A stretch of 42,751 bases of DNA from the NCBI GenBank assembly GCA_030645295.1, contig JAUSMG010000466.1, forward strand, positions 1 to 42,751, read 5' to 3'. Both the position numbers and the translations under genes were made by a program. Source of the stretch: Saprospiraceae bacterium (lineage in GTDB: Bacteria > Bacteroidota > Bacteroidia > Chitinophagales > Saprospiraceae). The notes beneath the pieces were generated by a model. It was not told the DNA's origin. It worked only from the letters and a program-made list of their open reading frames with translations, and did no database searches. This document shows, one piece after another, positions 16,301 to 25,887 of the stretch (within the stretch, counting starts at the first letter, position 1; each line of letters opens with the position of its first letter).

Positions 16301-17431
16301 ATATTCCTCGTCTTCTCCCATAGAATCGAGCCTAACTCCCAATGGACCGCGGAAATAGTCTACACCAAGCAATGGAATGTTGGAACCATAAGTAGCAGCG
16401 CCACTTGGGCAGGTAGCCCCAGGATTGCCGTCTGTCTGGTCCTGATTGTAGATGTACATCAAACTTTTGGCTGTATCGCAACCAATGTAATCATCTTCGT
16501 CACAGCCAAGATCCGGGTCGATCCACATTGCAAAGAACATCGAGTCAATGCGGTCTTTAGCGCGGTTGATCAGCTTGTAACGCTGAAAGGTCATGTCATT
16601 CAACTCATCGTTGGTCGTGTAGCCGAATGCCTGCACCTGCACCTCCATCTGAATGGGGTCGCCGGTAGTCTTGGCATGCGCCTGGCCACCACCGTGGTCG
16701 TTGTACACCCAATAGATCATCTCGTCAGGATACTTGTCGAGCGGACATCCCCGGATTTCGATAGAAGGGTAGTCGCCCTCGAGCGGCTCATAGGTACCAA
16801 TGGTCGGGCCTACATCATAGAAGCCTGCAAGGGCCTGGTCGGTAAAAGGCAGGTCAAAGCCCCAAACAGACTGAAAATATTCATTGCCTTTGGAAGGCCA
16901 ACCTTTAATGTTGCGGGGAATGTCGTTTTCATTAAGATTGCCTTTGGCGATATTGGCCAGGTGCTTGCGGATATCATCACCGGTCACACGGAAGTGACGG
17001 TCCCAGTTGGCACAGGTAAATGATTCAGTGACACCCGCCAACGAGATCGGGCCAGGCCAGAAATCGTTTTTGCCGTCGCTGCGATAATCCTGGCAGGCGA
17101 GTTTGAGGTTATTACCCGGGTCAATACCACCCAGCCAAACTGCACCTGCAAAAATAGACGACACTTCTGGCTGACCAGAAGCCGGATCCACTTTTGGCAC
17201 GATATAGCGCCCTCTGCTCAAGTCCCACCAACAGTCGCCACCACCCAGAAGTCGGGCGCGAACGTTGTTGATCGCCTGGTCAATGGCACTCTCAGAGTTG
17301 GCGCAAAGGTCACGGTATTGCGCTTTTTTGATGGTTCTCGGAGCATTTTTCCGACCATCCGGCTCACGGGCTTCAAGGCCCCAAGTCCCCAAAGCCAGCA
17401 AGGCTATTATCCAAAATCTATTTATACGCAT
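13388..17431 (-). CDS. Very large exported protein of a TonB/PorV-linked family, FlgD-like C-terminal domain
   Basis: A 1347-residue protein with a signal peptide (MRINRFWIIALLALGTWGLEA). The N-terminal part contains YIVPKVDPASGQPEVSSIFA and AVWLGGIDPGNNLKLACQ; many Trp/Gly/Asp-rich segments follow and no catalytic motif is recognised. The last about 110 residues (VPNPYYGFSEYESSQF, VKITNLPGKCTVTIYSLDGKF, PVASGVYLVHIKAP) form an FlgD/T9SS-type A-like beta-sandwich. It continues past the usual basic end to finish GIGRQYDPSGL, which is atypical. The gene lies 75 bp after the TonB receptor and is followed by the PorV-like gene. Export by T9SS is the best inference; a surface scaffold or binding role is possible. 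The function is unknown. Confidence 0.8.
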   Translation of the reverse strand: MRINRFWIIALLALGTWGLEAREPDGRKNAPRTIKKAQYRDLCANSESAIDQAINNVRARLLGGGDCWWDLSRGRYIVPKVDPASGQPEVSSIFAGAVWLGGIDPGNNLKLACQDYRSDGKNDFWPGPISLAGVTESFTCANWDRHFRVTGDDIRKHLANIAKGNLNENDIPRNIKGWPSKGNEYFQSVWGFDLPFTDQALAGFYDVGPTIGTYEPLEGDYPSIEIRGCPLDKYPDEMIYWVYNDHGGGQAHAKTTGDPIQMEVQVQAFGYTTNDELNDMTFQRYKLINRAKDRIDSMFFAMWIDPDLGCDEDDYIGCDTAKSLMYIYNQDQTDGNPGATCPSGAATYGSNIPLLGVDYFRGPLGVRLDSMGEDEEYELGMNSFMYYNRGGGGQGDPSAPNQYYNYITGTWADGTPLTYGGSGYSPGNPTAQRVRYCFTEPPNDQTGWSMCTANLPLGDRRTLQASGPFTLKPGAVNELIIGVPWVPDIEYPCPDMENLFRADKLAQGLFDNCFELLDGPDAPTADWIELNKEVVVVLTNKPYPESNNFDKENEDYQQLDFLAPDYYKDHPDPLVRDSAYYKFEGYLIYQLKDENVSAKDYSNPEKGRLVYQVDIKNGVKKLYNWVETRDPATDKKVYYPVLQVDGADKGIRHTFSITEDRFASGNDKRLINHKKYYFSVLAYAYNSFGPLDPFAQPVTGQQRPFLAGRRNIEIKTVIPRPIVDQSLNTVYGEGVVITRLEGQGAGGNFLDMDENTRNRVLNSDFDSTLTYEPGRGPLTVTVFNPFEIKDGEYELKFVDGNLSDTKLDDTARWELRKLPDGALIRAEKTIAKLNEQIILEYGFSITIAQTIEPGNKDDDSNGGIGAEVEYSNPNDAWLFGWSDDIFGNPFFNFVKTGALEEDEILDPKQGLSTLGEGWFVPYVLADWDTDATEFDVITPAWTNGLNQAAVGDRKKKLGELPNVDIVLTSDKSKWSRCVVIETAARAFTRDTGVVRTQNNGSKGRLMFDTRYSLSVGKNDANGDGLPDPDGELYPSTAPANQGIPASFQGQPVYGMGWFPGYAVDVETGQRLNIFFGENSGFSSALDPNFTGRDMLWNPTDQFTDPELPNYWGGAVLGGHHWIYVMNTRYDSCNQLRKRITPEFGAAALKVQQVGKIAWAGMLQLATGFRMKPLSEGLIPNDTRIKLRVDNAYQTWYDESNPVDAAGKPWRTGHPKYLFKIEGREPSSLTEVAIDNALDSVKMVPNPYYGFSEYESSQFTNTVKITNLPGKCTVTIYSLDGKFIRQYIRDEVYMPYDQISPAIEWDLKNNKGIPVASGVYLVHIKAPDMGERTLKWFGIGRQYDPSGL

Positions 17432-17462
17432 GGTAATTGTGTTTTTAATTTTTAAAAGGGCT

Positions 17463-17497
17463 AGGGTTTGACCAATTCTATTAAAAAGTCAAACCCT
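17463..17497. repeat. Perfect 10-bp hairpin between TonB receptor and exoprotein genes
   Basis: AGGGTTTGAC (17463-17472) is the exact reverse complement of 17488-17497, with a 15-nt loop. It occupies the 75-bp gap inside the presumed operon. On the transcribed strand only a short TTTT follows, so partial termination or RNA processing to set the receptor:exoprotein ratio is plausible. Confidence 0.55.
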
Positions 17498-17506
17498 TCC
17501 CGGAAT

Positions 17507-20500
17507 TTAGAATATCAAAGAAGCCCCGATGAAAATACGGCGTGGCTGTGCAAAATTGTTTGGGTTGCGCACCAGCCAGGAGTAAGAATCTATGTAGGCT
17601 TGTTTGTCCAGACCAATGAGTTCCACTTCGCGAATTTCCGAAAGGCCGTCCGTATAAGAAAGGAAGCCATCATCCGTTGGTGAACCGGTAGCACGGTACA
17701 CGCTTACCACGTTGAGGCGGTTTAGTACGTTGGCTACACGCAGGTAGACATTGGCCTCCAGCGGAGTCTTGGCTTTTGGATTCAGGCGGAAGGTCTTGTC
17801 CACCCGCAAATCCACGTTAAAGCGCCAAGGCAGGCGGCTGCCATTGATGGCGCCTACAGTACCCAGTGCGTCAAAACGGGATGGTCTCAGTTTGGCCGTA
17901 TATGGGCGGCCCGAAGCTGCATTGATAAGCAGGTTAACGCCAAAGTTTTCCAGGATCTTCTTTCCGTTGATGATCGGACCGGTGTAAGCTTTTCCAGCGT
18001 CATAACGATAATCGATCGTGGTGCTCAGGTTGTGGCGCTCATCAAAGTTGAGCGGGAATAAGTAACGGATGTTGCCACGGTTGGTAAGGTTACTTTGTGA
18101 TTCTGCATCCGAACCGGTACCATCTGCAAACTGCAAGGTATAGGCAATGCGCACTTCCGTATTTTTTGTACGGCGCAGGTCATACTGCCAGGTAAAGCCT
18201 TTTACAGTACCAAAGTCTTCGTTGCCATAAGTATCGTAGTTGCCGATAACCGGTACATAAAGAATGGTACGGCGCTGGATCATGTCGCGGAATTCTCGGT
18301 AGTAAGCCGAAAATTTGATGGCCGAACGCTTGTTAAGTTCCTGTTGGAAGCCCACTTCATAGTCCACCACGCGCTCCGGACGAAGGTTTGCATTGTTCTT
18401 AGTGCCAGGGCGGTAGAAGTAGAAGTAGTTACGAGGCGTTACTTCCCAGTTGCTCGGCGGGCGCTGCACCAAAATGTCATAGTGCGCAAAGAAGTTGGCT
18501 TTTTCCGAGATCGGGAACGAGAACGCCAGACGTGGCAACCAGTTCACTTGTGGAGTGTAGTCGTCAAAAGAACCATTTGGATCAAAATCCGGTGTTGTGA
18601 TATCGTCATTTGGGTTGAGCAGATATGGGTTCACCACACCGCCACCAAAGATGACATTACCGTCGTTGGCCTGGCGACCATCAGGGAAATACCAGGTGTT
18701 TTCGTCACGGTAAGCTGTTACTGTTACATCCTGCTCGCTCACGGTGTATACTTTGAAATCATCCTCAATGGTATTCGGACGTTGCTCGCCAGTAGGTACG
18801 GTCGCAAAGAAGGTCTTTGCGTCCATTACTTTGTACAGCGAGAACTGGTCCTGCAATACTTTGGTATTCAGGTCAAAGCGCTCTACACGCACACCAAGGC
18901 TGAAGATCATTTTGTTGAACGTGAACTTATCCTTCAACCAGGCAGCCTGGTACAGCGGGCGCAATGGCGCATTGGGAAAGTTACGGACGTTGTCGATATC
19001 CCGGCTGGTAAAGAAGTCGTTGAATGTAATGCCGTCTCCGGTCTTATCGCCTTTGTAATCATAGCCATAATAGCTAACGAGACCCTGGTCCATCAGCTCC
19101 CGTGGCGCAAACATCGAAATATCCAACTGACTTGGGTCCAGCGCATTTACGTTCACCCACTCATTGAGCGGCAAGCCGAGCGATTTGCGGATCTCACGAT
19201 AAAACCGGTTCTCCGGCAGATCTACCGTTGCATACGGGTGCAATGGAACATCAATGCCGGGAGGGTCAAAAAATTTATACCCAATGGTATCGGTTTTATC
19301 CAGGCCATTGAAATGGATATTGGCGTATTGATTGGCCCAGAGATACAGTTGGTTTGGGTTTACACGATAATATCGATTGGTGCGCTGTTCATTGAGCAGA
19401 CCGAACTGGATGTTGTGCGTACCACTGTTACCCAATCTTAAGTCAAAACTTACAGTAGCATTGAGGGTTGCAATGTCATTCTCATTCTTCTCATAACGGT
19501 TGTAGGACATGCCGATATTGGAGTACATCCCATCCCAGACATCGTCAAACACCTGAGTGAACTCACCATTTCTTGCGAAGTAGGTCAAAAGGGCAGGAAA
19601 CTGCGACGTGCGAATGGTTTCTTCATCTTTGATCGCAAATTCATTGTAATTTTCAAGCACCGGGTTTTGAGTTCCTGGCTCATAGCCTACAAAAAGGTCA
19701 TTATAGCCTACGTTTTCCCAGACACCAAGATCATTGGGTTCGGCGATCGCGTCTTGTTCCGTGTAGAATTTACCGATGTAGCCATAGTCAAACAGACGGT
19801 CTTCGTGGCGTTTGTCGTAGGTCTTGAACAGACTGCGTTCAAAAGCAAACTGCAAAGTGTAGTTGGCGTTGCTGATGGCAACACGCTTGCTGCTTGCCGC
19901 ATCCTGGCTTGGCTCAGAATTGCCAAGACGGTGACGGAAACGGAAATTTCCGCGGTAGGTATTTCTGTACTCAGTAGGGTTGTTCTGTGCGTTCAGGATG
20001 GACCAGGTAGGCCGACCCGTTTCGTCGCCGCCATCCACCAGATTACGGCCATCTGTGAAAGTTCCCGTTAAGCTGACGTCAATATTATTGGAAAGGCGCA
20101 GGTCGATCTTTCCGTTGAGGTCAAGGTTGGTAGCTGCCTGAAAAGGCCGTGCTTCCAATGCATCGACATCTTTGTTGGTGAGGTAGGATGCACTGCTGAT
20201 AAAATTGGGGCCCAAACGGCGCATTGGGTGCTGTTCGAGTTCGTCCAGCACACTTTGTTTCGCCCGGTAAACCGGCAATGCTGCGGGATCATCTTCGTCG
20301 CGGGTCAGGTATTGACCTGAAAGCCTGAAACCCAATACTGTACGGCTTTTGCCGTCGGGCAATTTTTTCCTGATCAGCGGACCACTGACGTTGGCAGTAG
20401 CCAGCAGATAGCCAAAAGCATCCAGGCCTTTCGAGTTTTCAACGTCGATACCGCCGTGAAATTCGCCTGCCGGACCTTTAGTAGTACCAGACACGATACC

Positions 20501-21133
20501 ACCGGTCACGTCGCCGATTTCAGCGCCCAGGCCGCTGGTAATTACCTGCAACTGCTCCAGATCCTGTACCGGCGGAATACCACCTGAAACCCGGATACCG
20601 TCAATGTAGTAGTCGGTACCGTTGGCGCGCGCGCCCTTGATGTTCACGTCCCCACCATCGATCGAGGAGGCGCCCACTGTGGTCGCCACGATGGTGTTCA
20701 CACTACGGGTTGGAAGATTTTTGATCTGATCGGAGGTCAGCGTTTGACCACTCGATGTTTGGTCTTGCTGGATAAGCGGGACTTTGTAGCCAACTATTTC
20801 GATTTCATCCAGCAATGTAGAACTAGACATTACCACATTTTGTGTTGTGATCTGTCCTCCAAGCACCCGGATCCCCGTGATACGTTGGGTTTGAGAACCA
20901 GTAAAGGCGAATTCTACATCGTAGGTTCCCGGATCAAGTGGAATACGGTAGTCGCCGTTGTAATCCGTGATAGAGCCACGCACGAAATCTGTGCCCCTTG
21001 AGACTTTCACGGTCGCCCCTATCAGTGCTTCTTTGCCATCGGTTATATTGCCCGTCAACACCGTTGACTGAGCATATGCGACGGCAGCACCTAGCAGGAG
21101 CATCGCAAATGTTAATAGTAAAGAACGTACCAT
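17507..21133 (-). CDS. TonB-dependent outer membrane receptor with CarboxypepD-regulatory N-terminal domain
   Basis: A 1208-residue receptor. The signal peptide (MVRSLLLTFAMLLLGAAVAYAQ) is followed by a carboxypeptidase-regulatory-like domain at residues about 25-105 (GNITDGKEALIGATVKVSRG, YNGDYRIPLDPGTYDVEF). A TonB-box-like stretch DEIEIVGYKVPL comes next, then a plug domain (LTSDQIKNLPTRSVNTIVA, VNIKGARANGTDYYIDGIRV). The rest is a long beta-barrel ending IFIGASLIF, with the C-terminal Phe required for BAM insertion. This is the SusC/OmpA-regulatory architecture common in Bacteroidota, but no SusD-like lipoprotein follows. The next two genes encode the large exoprotein and the PorV-like protein instead. 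It starts only 19 bp after the dehydrogenase stop, so cotranscription is likely. The substrate is unknown. Confidence 0.92.
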   Translation of the reverse strand: MVRSLLLTFAMLLLGAAVAYAQSTVLTGNITDGKEALIGATVKVSRGTDFVRGSITDYNGDYRIPLDPGTYDVEFAFTGSQTQRITGIRVLGGQITTQNVVMSSSTLLDEIEIVGYKVPLIQQDQTSSGQTLTSDQIKNLPTRSVNTIVATTVGASSIDGGDVNIKGARANGTDYYIDGIRVSGGIPPVQDLEQLQVITSGLGAEIGDVTGGIVSGTTKGPAGEFHGGIDVENSKGLDAFGYLLATANVSGPLIRKKLPDGKSRTVLGFRLSGQYLTRDEDDPAALPVYRAKQSVLDELEQHPMRRLGPNFISSASYLTNKDVDALEARPFQAATNLDLNGKIDLRLSNNIDVSLTGTFTDGRNLVDGGDETGRPTWSILNAQNNPTEYRNTYRGNFRFRHRLGNSEPSQDAASSKRVAISNANYTLQFAFERSLFKTYDKRHEDRLFDYGYIGKFYTEQDAIAEPNDLGVWENVGYNDLFVGYEPGTQNPVLENYNEFAIKDEETIRTSQFPALLTYFARNGEFTQVFDDVWDGMYSNIGMSYNRYEKNENDIATLNATVSFDLRLGNSGTHNIQFGLLNEQRTNRYYRVNPNQLYLWANQYANIHFNGLDKTDTIGYKFFDPPGIDVPLHPYATVDLPENRFYREIRKSLGLPLNEWVNVNALDPSQLDISMFAPRELMDQGLVSYYGYDYKGDKTGDGITFNDFFTSRDIDNVRNFPNAPLRPLYQAAWLKDKFTFNKMIFSLGVRVERFDLNTKVLQDQFSLYKVMDAKTFFATVPTGEQRPNTIEDDFKVYTVSEQDVTVTAYRDENTWYFPDGRQANDGNVIFGGGVVNPYLLNPNDDITTPDFDPNGSFDDYTPQVNWLPRLAFSFPISEKANFFAHYDILVQRPPSNWEVTPRNYFYFYRPGTKNNANLRPERVVDYEVGFQQELNKRSAIKFSAYYREFRDMIQRRTILYVPVIGNYDTYGNEDFGTVKGFTWQYDLRRTKNTEVRIAYTLQFADGTGSDAESQSNLTNRGNIRYLFPLNFDERHNLSTTIDYRYDAGKAYTGPIINGKKILENFGVNLLINAASGRPYTAKLRPSRFDALGTVGAINGSRLPWRFNVDLRVDKTFRLNPKAKTPLEANVYLRVANVLNRLNVVSVYRATGSPTDDGFLSYTDGLSEIREVELIGLDKQAYIDSYSWLVRNPNNFAQPRRIFIGASLIF

Positions 21134-21152
21134 AAAACAGAGATTGAAAAAT

Positions 21153-22097
21153 TTACTTGTTAGGTTTGACGATTATTTTATCCAAAAGAACTTCTGCCAG
21201 TCGCCGCTTCGATTCATGTGTCCAGCCAGCCACATGGGGCGAAAGAACTACGTTTTCGAAAAGATGCAAGCGCTTATAAAGCACATTTTCATTTTTTGTG
21301 AATGTGGGAGGCTTCTCGTTCTCAAACACATCCAGGCAGGCTCCTCCAACTTGTCCTGATTCCAAAGCCTCCACCAGATCTTTTGTTTGCACACATTTCC
21401 CCCGGGCCGTATTGATCAACACAAAACCTTTTTTACAATTCTGGAAAAACCGTGCATCTGCATACGCCCGGGTCTCCTCTGTCAGTGGCAAATGTAAACT
21501 TATGATGTCTGCCCGTTCCTGAATTTCCTCCAAACTTACTTCCTGCACCCAGGACATTTCTTCTGAAAATCCATTTGCCTTGTATTTATCAAAAGCCAAA
21601 ACCTCCATTTCCATTCCTGCCAATTTTCGGGCGAATTGACTGCCTGTATGCCCAAAACCTATGATACCCAGCACTTTACCTTTTAGTTCCCAGCCCCGGT
21701 TTGCCTCTCGCCGCCAAATGTTCTGGCGCAGTTCCCGGTCGGCGCGGAGGAGATTGTTTGCCAAAACGAGCAGCATCCCCAGGGCTTGTTCTGCTACTGC
21801 ATTTCGGTTTCCTTCCGGGCTGCTCCAAACATGCACTCCTCGTTTTGCTGCATATTCTCGATCCACAATTTCCATCCCTGAGCCTAATCGAGCCACAAAA
21901 CGCAATTTCACCGCCGCATCTATAAAGTCCCGGTTCACTAAAATCTTGCTGTTGATCACCAGCCCTTCGTAGTCTGCAATGATTTCGCGCGTTTTTTCCG
22001 GGGTGATGTCTGGCAAGTAATCGCAACGCCAACCCTTTTGTTCAAGCCCCTCTTTTAAGATCGGGTGGCAATCGTCTGTAATTAGCACGCTTCCCAT
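21153..22097 (-). CDS. D-isomer-specific 2-hydroxyacid dehydrogenase (phosphoglycerate dehydrogenase-like)
   Basis: A 314-residue NAD-dependent oxidoreductase. The Rossmann loop is GFGHTG (G147, G149, G152) and D170 at the end of the next strand points to NAD rather than NADP. The catalytic triad is readable: R232 in NTARGKC, E261 in DVFENEK and H288 in SPHVAGW. It resembles short SerA-type phosphoglycerate dehydrogenases without the ACT domain, which make 3-phosphohydroxypyruvate for serine synthesis, but no serC or serB is nearby. The frame stays open to 22325. I chose 22097 because MGSVLITDDCHPILKEGL begins where the family begins; a TATCTTTG at 22294-22301 leaves a longer form starting at 22265 possible. 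Confidence 0.85.
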   Translation of the reverse strand: MGSVLITDDCHPILKEGLEQKGWRCDYLPDITPEKTREIIADYEGLVINSKILVNRDFIDAAVKLRFVARLGSGMEIVDREYAAKRGVHVWSSPEGNRNAVAEQALGMLLVLANNLLRADRELRQNIWRREANRGWELKGKVLGIIGFGHTGSQFARKLAGMEMEVLAFDKYKANGFSEEMSWVQEVSLEEIQERADIISLHLPLTEETRAYADARFFQNCKKGFVLINTARGKCVQTKDLVEALESGQVGGACLDVFENEKPPTFTKNENVLYKRLHLFENVVLSPHVAGWTHESKRRLAEVLLDKIIVKPNK

Positions 22098-22218
22098 TTC
22101 GAGGTTACATTTAACAAGGTCGAAAATAGACCCCCTCATTATAGTGTTTTCGGCGGAATGTGTGAATGGCAACTCTGGAAGGGCGAACGATACGCCCCGG
22201 TTCGTAAAAGAAGTTGGC

Positions 22219-22241
22219 ATTTCCGCTTTATCTGCGGAAAT
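22219..22241. promoter_or_regulatory. 8-bp inverted repeat in a divergent intergenic region
   Basis: ATTTCCGC and its exact reverse complement (22219-22226 and 22234-22241) flank a 7-nt spacer in the 217-bp region between the divergent dehydrogenase and small exported-protein genes. It could be an operator or a leader hairpin; no regulator gene is adjacent. Confidence 0.35.
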
Positions 22242-22293
22242 TTGCACCCTCCAAGTTTCTTCCATCAACTTCAGCCTTTCGCCCGACAAGCGG

Positions 22294-22301
22294 CAAAGAT
22301 A
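22294..22301 (-). promoter_or_regulatory. Candidate -7 element for the dehydrogenase/TonB unit
   Basis: TATCTTTG on the minus strand matches TAnnTTTG exactly. I see no well-spaced TTG upstream of it. A start near 22287 would leave about 190 nt of leader to the chosen ATG, or about 22 nt to an alternative ATG at 22265. Confidence 0.35.
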
Positions 22302-22314
22302 TTCAGACAAGTAT

Positions 22315-22977
22315 ATGAAGCACATCTTTTTTTCAATTCTGACAGTATTGGCTTTTTGTCATTGTCAAACCCCCGCTCCTACACCCAAAAACATCCTCAA
22401 CTGCTATGCGCGTTTTGATGCAGCTGGCCGAATGGTTAAAGCCGAGGCTACTCTGATGGACAGCGCTACCCGGAAAATCATCGAAATACCGGGAGGACTG
22501 CGTTTCCAATCTACCGAAATGAAGATCCGGCCAGTGCAGGGCATCACCTATACAGCAGAGTTCCCGGCTGCGTACACCGCCGAGCAGGTCTTTGAATGGA
22601 AAAATAAAAAAGGAGAAAAGGGCGAATTCAAACTCGGCATCCCGTCTATTGATTCTTTTTATTTTGACACCAAGGTACTTTCGGTCACCAATCCGGCCAT
22701 CCTCCAATGGATCGGAAAGCCGCTTGGCAAAGGGGAAACGCTCGTTTTTATCTGGGAAAATTCCGCTGAAGGACGGACTCAACCAATGGAGGTCAGCACG
22801 ACACTGGGTGCGCCACTCATCGAAATTCCGGCAGCCAAACTGGCGCAGATAGGTCCCGGCAATTGGTCCCTCTATCTGGTGCGAAAACGCATGGCGAGGG
22901 CTGAAGTCACCGATTTTTGGGTAGAAAGCACGTCGGAGTACTATACCCGGCCGATTTCTGTGCGGGTTGAGGAGTGA
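22315..22977 (+). CDS. Small exported protein, possibly a lipoprotein, of unknown function
   Basis: A 220-residue protein. The start at 22315 places a hydrophobic signal directly at the N-terminus (MKHIFFSILTVLAFCHC) followed by a Pro/Thr linker. Cysteines at 15 and 17 make a lipoprotein possible, but neither context (LAFC, FCHC) is a canonical lipobox. The mature part reads as a two-sheet beta-rich protein (TYTAEFPAAYTAEQVFEW, LVFIWENSAEG, WSLYLVRKRMARAEVTDFWV) without catalytic signatures. It is divergent from the dehydrogenase gene and convergent with the Ig-like lipoprotein gene, so context gives no function. Confidence 0.75.
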   Translation: MKHIFFSILTVLAFCHCQTPAPTPKNILNCYARFDAAGRMVKAEATLMDSATRKIIEIPGGLRFQSTEMKIRPVQGITYTAEFPAAYTAEQVFEWKNKKGEKGEFKLGIPSIDSFYFDTKVLSVTNPAILQWIGKPLGKGETLVFIWENSAEGRTQPMEVSTTLGAPLIEIPAAKLAQIGPGNWSLYLVRKRMARAEVTDFWVESTSEYYTRPISVRVEE

Positions 22978-23015
22978 GGGTCAGGGCAAACGCATGAAAT
23001 TTTAAACGTAGTAAT

Positions 23016-23181
23016 AGCTGCAGAGTCCCGAAGAAATCGGGATCTGTAGAAAATGATTCACGCAAGATTATCGGAGGTGCAGAGCACCGAAACAACCCGT
23101 CGCGTGTTACGGTGCTCTGCACCTCCAATATTATTTTTGCCATTTTTCTACAGATCCCGATTTCTTCGGGACTCTGCGGCT
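23016..23181. repeat. Nested palindromic element (166 bp)
   Basis: Outer arms 23016-23055 and 23141-23181 are reverse complements with one substitution and one inserted base. Each outer arm holds its own small hairpin (TCCCGA AGAAA TCGGGA). Inside, GGAGGTGCAGAGCACCG (23073-23089) is the exact reverse complement of 23110-23126 around a 20-nt loop. The element lies in the 306-bp gap between two convergent genes and has no ORF. It can fold into a long multi-branched structure as RNA or as a DNA cruciform. Confidence 0.85.
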
Positions 23182-23219
23182 TTTTAATACAAACATACCT
23201 GCGTCTGCCCTGGGGGGTG

Positions 23220-23283
23220 AGGGGGTTGAGCATGTTGAGATTGTAAGTGCAAAATCTCAACTCCCTCAACATTCTCAACCCCC

Positions 23284-23284
<1 letters not shown>
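23220..23284. repeat. GGGGGTTGAG inverted repeat at a gene end
   Basis: A G-rich arm (GGGGGTTGAGCATGTTGAGA from about 23221) is matched by its complement ending CTCAACCCCC at about 23283, with an imperfect middle containing repeated GTTGAG units. It abuts the stop codon of the Ig-like lipoprotein gene. It is probably a leftover of the same repeat type as the inverted repeat at 13281-13354. Confidence 0.55.
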
Positions 23285-25044
<1,760 letters not shown>

Positions 25045-25102
25045 GTTGCGGCAAAATTACAACAACGATGGCGGTGAATGTGTCGCGGCTTTCAAAGTCA
25101 TT

Positions 25103-25110
25103 TACCTTCG
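25103..25110 (+). promoter_or_regulatory. -7-like element directly upstream of a GTG start
   Basis: TACCTTCG is one mismatch from TAnnTTTG and ends four bases before the GTG at 25115. If it is the -7 element, the mRNA would begin at or next to the start codon (leaderless). Confidence 0.35.
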
Positions 25111-25114
25111 CGCC

Positions 25115-25876
25115 GTGAAAATCATCCTACTTGGCACTGGCACATCACAGGGTGTACCCGTCATCGGCTGCGATTGTCCGGTGTGTACCTCCACCGACCC
25201 TTTGGACAACCGACTTCGTTCGGCTGCACTGGTGACCGATGGCCATACCAATGTGCTCATTGACGCCGGTCCGGATTTCCGCCAACAGATGCTCCGTTAT
25301 CGCGTAAAGCACCTTGATGCCATTCTGCTGACGCATGAACACAACGATCACGTGATCGGGCTGGACGATATCCGGCCATTCAATCACCGCTCCGGCGAGG
25401 CAATGGCGGTGTACACCTTGCCCCGGGTGGCCGGAGAAGTACGACGCCGCTTCGAATATGTTTTTACCGAATACATCCCCGGATTACCCCGCATTGAACT
25501 GGTTCCGATTGACAAAGACACGCGCTTACAATTTGGCAATATTGCCATTCAATCGCTCGAAGTAATGCACGGACGATTGCCTATTTTGGGTTTCAGGATC
25601 GGGGATCTGGCCTATTTGACGGACGTAAAAACCATTTCAGATGCGGAAATGAAAAAACTGGAAGGCGTTAAATACCTGGTTGTCGCTTCATTGCACCGAA
25701 TGGCACACCCCACGCACATGAATCTTGAAGAAAGCCTTGCTTTTGTGCAAAAACTTGGGCCTGAACGCGCCTGGCTCATGCATGTGAGCCACCAGATGGG
25801 GCTGGCAGCAGAGGTAAATCCCAAGTTGCCGTCCAATGTGAGACTGGCGTATGATGGACAGGAGATCGAATGGTAA
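25115..25876 (+). CDS. PhnP-like MBL-fold metallo-hydrolase
   Basis: A 253-residue metallo-beta-lactamase-fold hydrolase. The GTG at 25115 is chosen because KIILLGTGTSQGVPVIGCDC is the family N-terminus; upstream in-frame residues look non-coding. The metal-binding motif THEHNDH (H74, H76, D78, H79) and later VMHG, AYLTD and MHVSH supply the two-metal site. C19, C21 and C24 (GCDCPVC) match the structural zinc site of PhnP, the phosphoribosyl cyclic phosphodiesterase. No other C-P lyase gene is present, so a cyclic phosphodiesterase acting on another substrate is more likely. It is convergent with the small helical-protein gene, 11 bp away. Confidence 0.87.
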   Translation: MKIILLGTGTSQGVPVIGCDCPVCTSTDPLDNRLRSAALVTDGHTNVLIDAGPDFRQQMLRYRVKHLDAILLTHEHNDHVIGLDDIRPFNHRSGEAMAVYTLPRVAGEVRRRFEYVFTEYIPGLPRIELVPIDKDTRLQFGNIAIQSLEVMHGRLPILGFRIGDLAYLTDVKTISDAEMKKLEGVKYLVVASLHRMAHPTHMNLEESLAFVQKLGPERAWLMHVSHQMGLAAEVNPKLPSNVRLAYDGQEIEW

Positions 25877-25887
25877 CGGGAAGAAGA

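Noticed and set aside
16097-17023. 308-codon + strand frame opposite the exoprotein
   Set aside because: Same reasoning: no motif, full overlap with a real gene.
18344-19441. Long open frame on the + strand (365 codons) opposite the TonB receptor
   Set aside because: It is antisense to the barrel of a clear TonB receptor and reads as low-information sequence; taken as a shadow.
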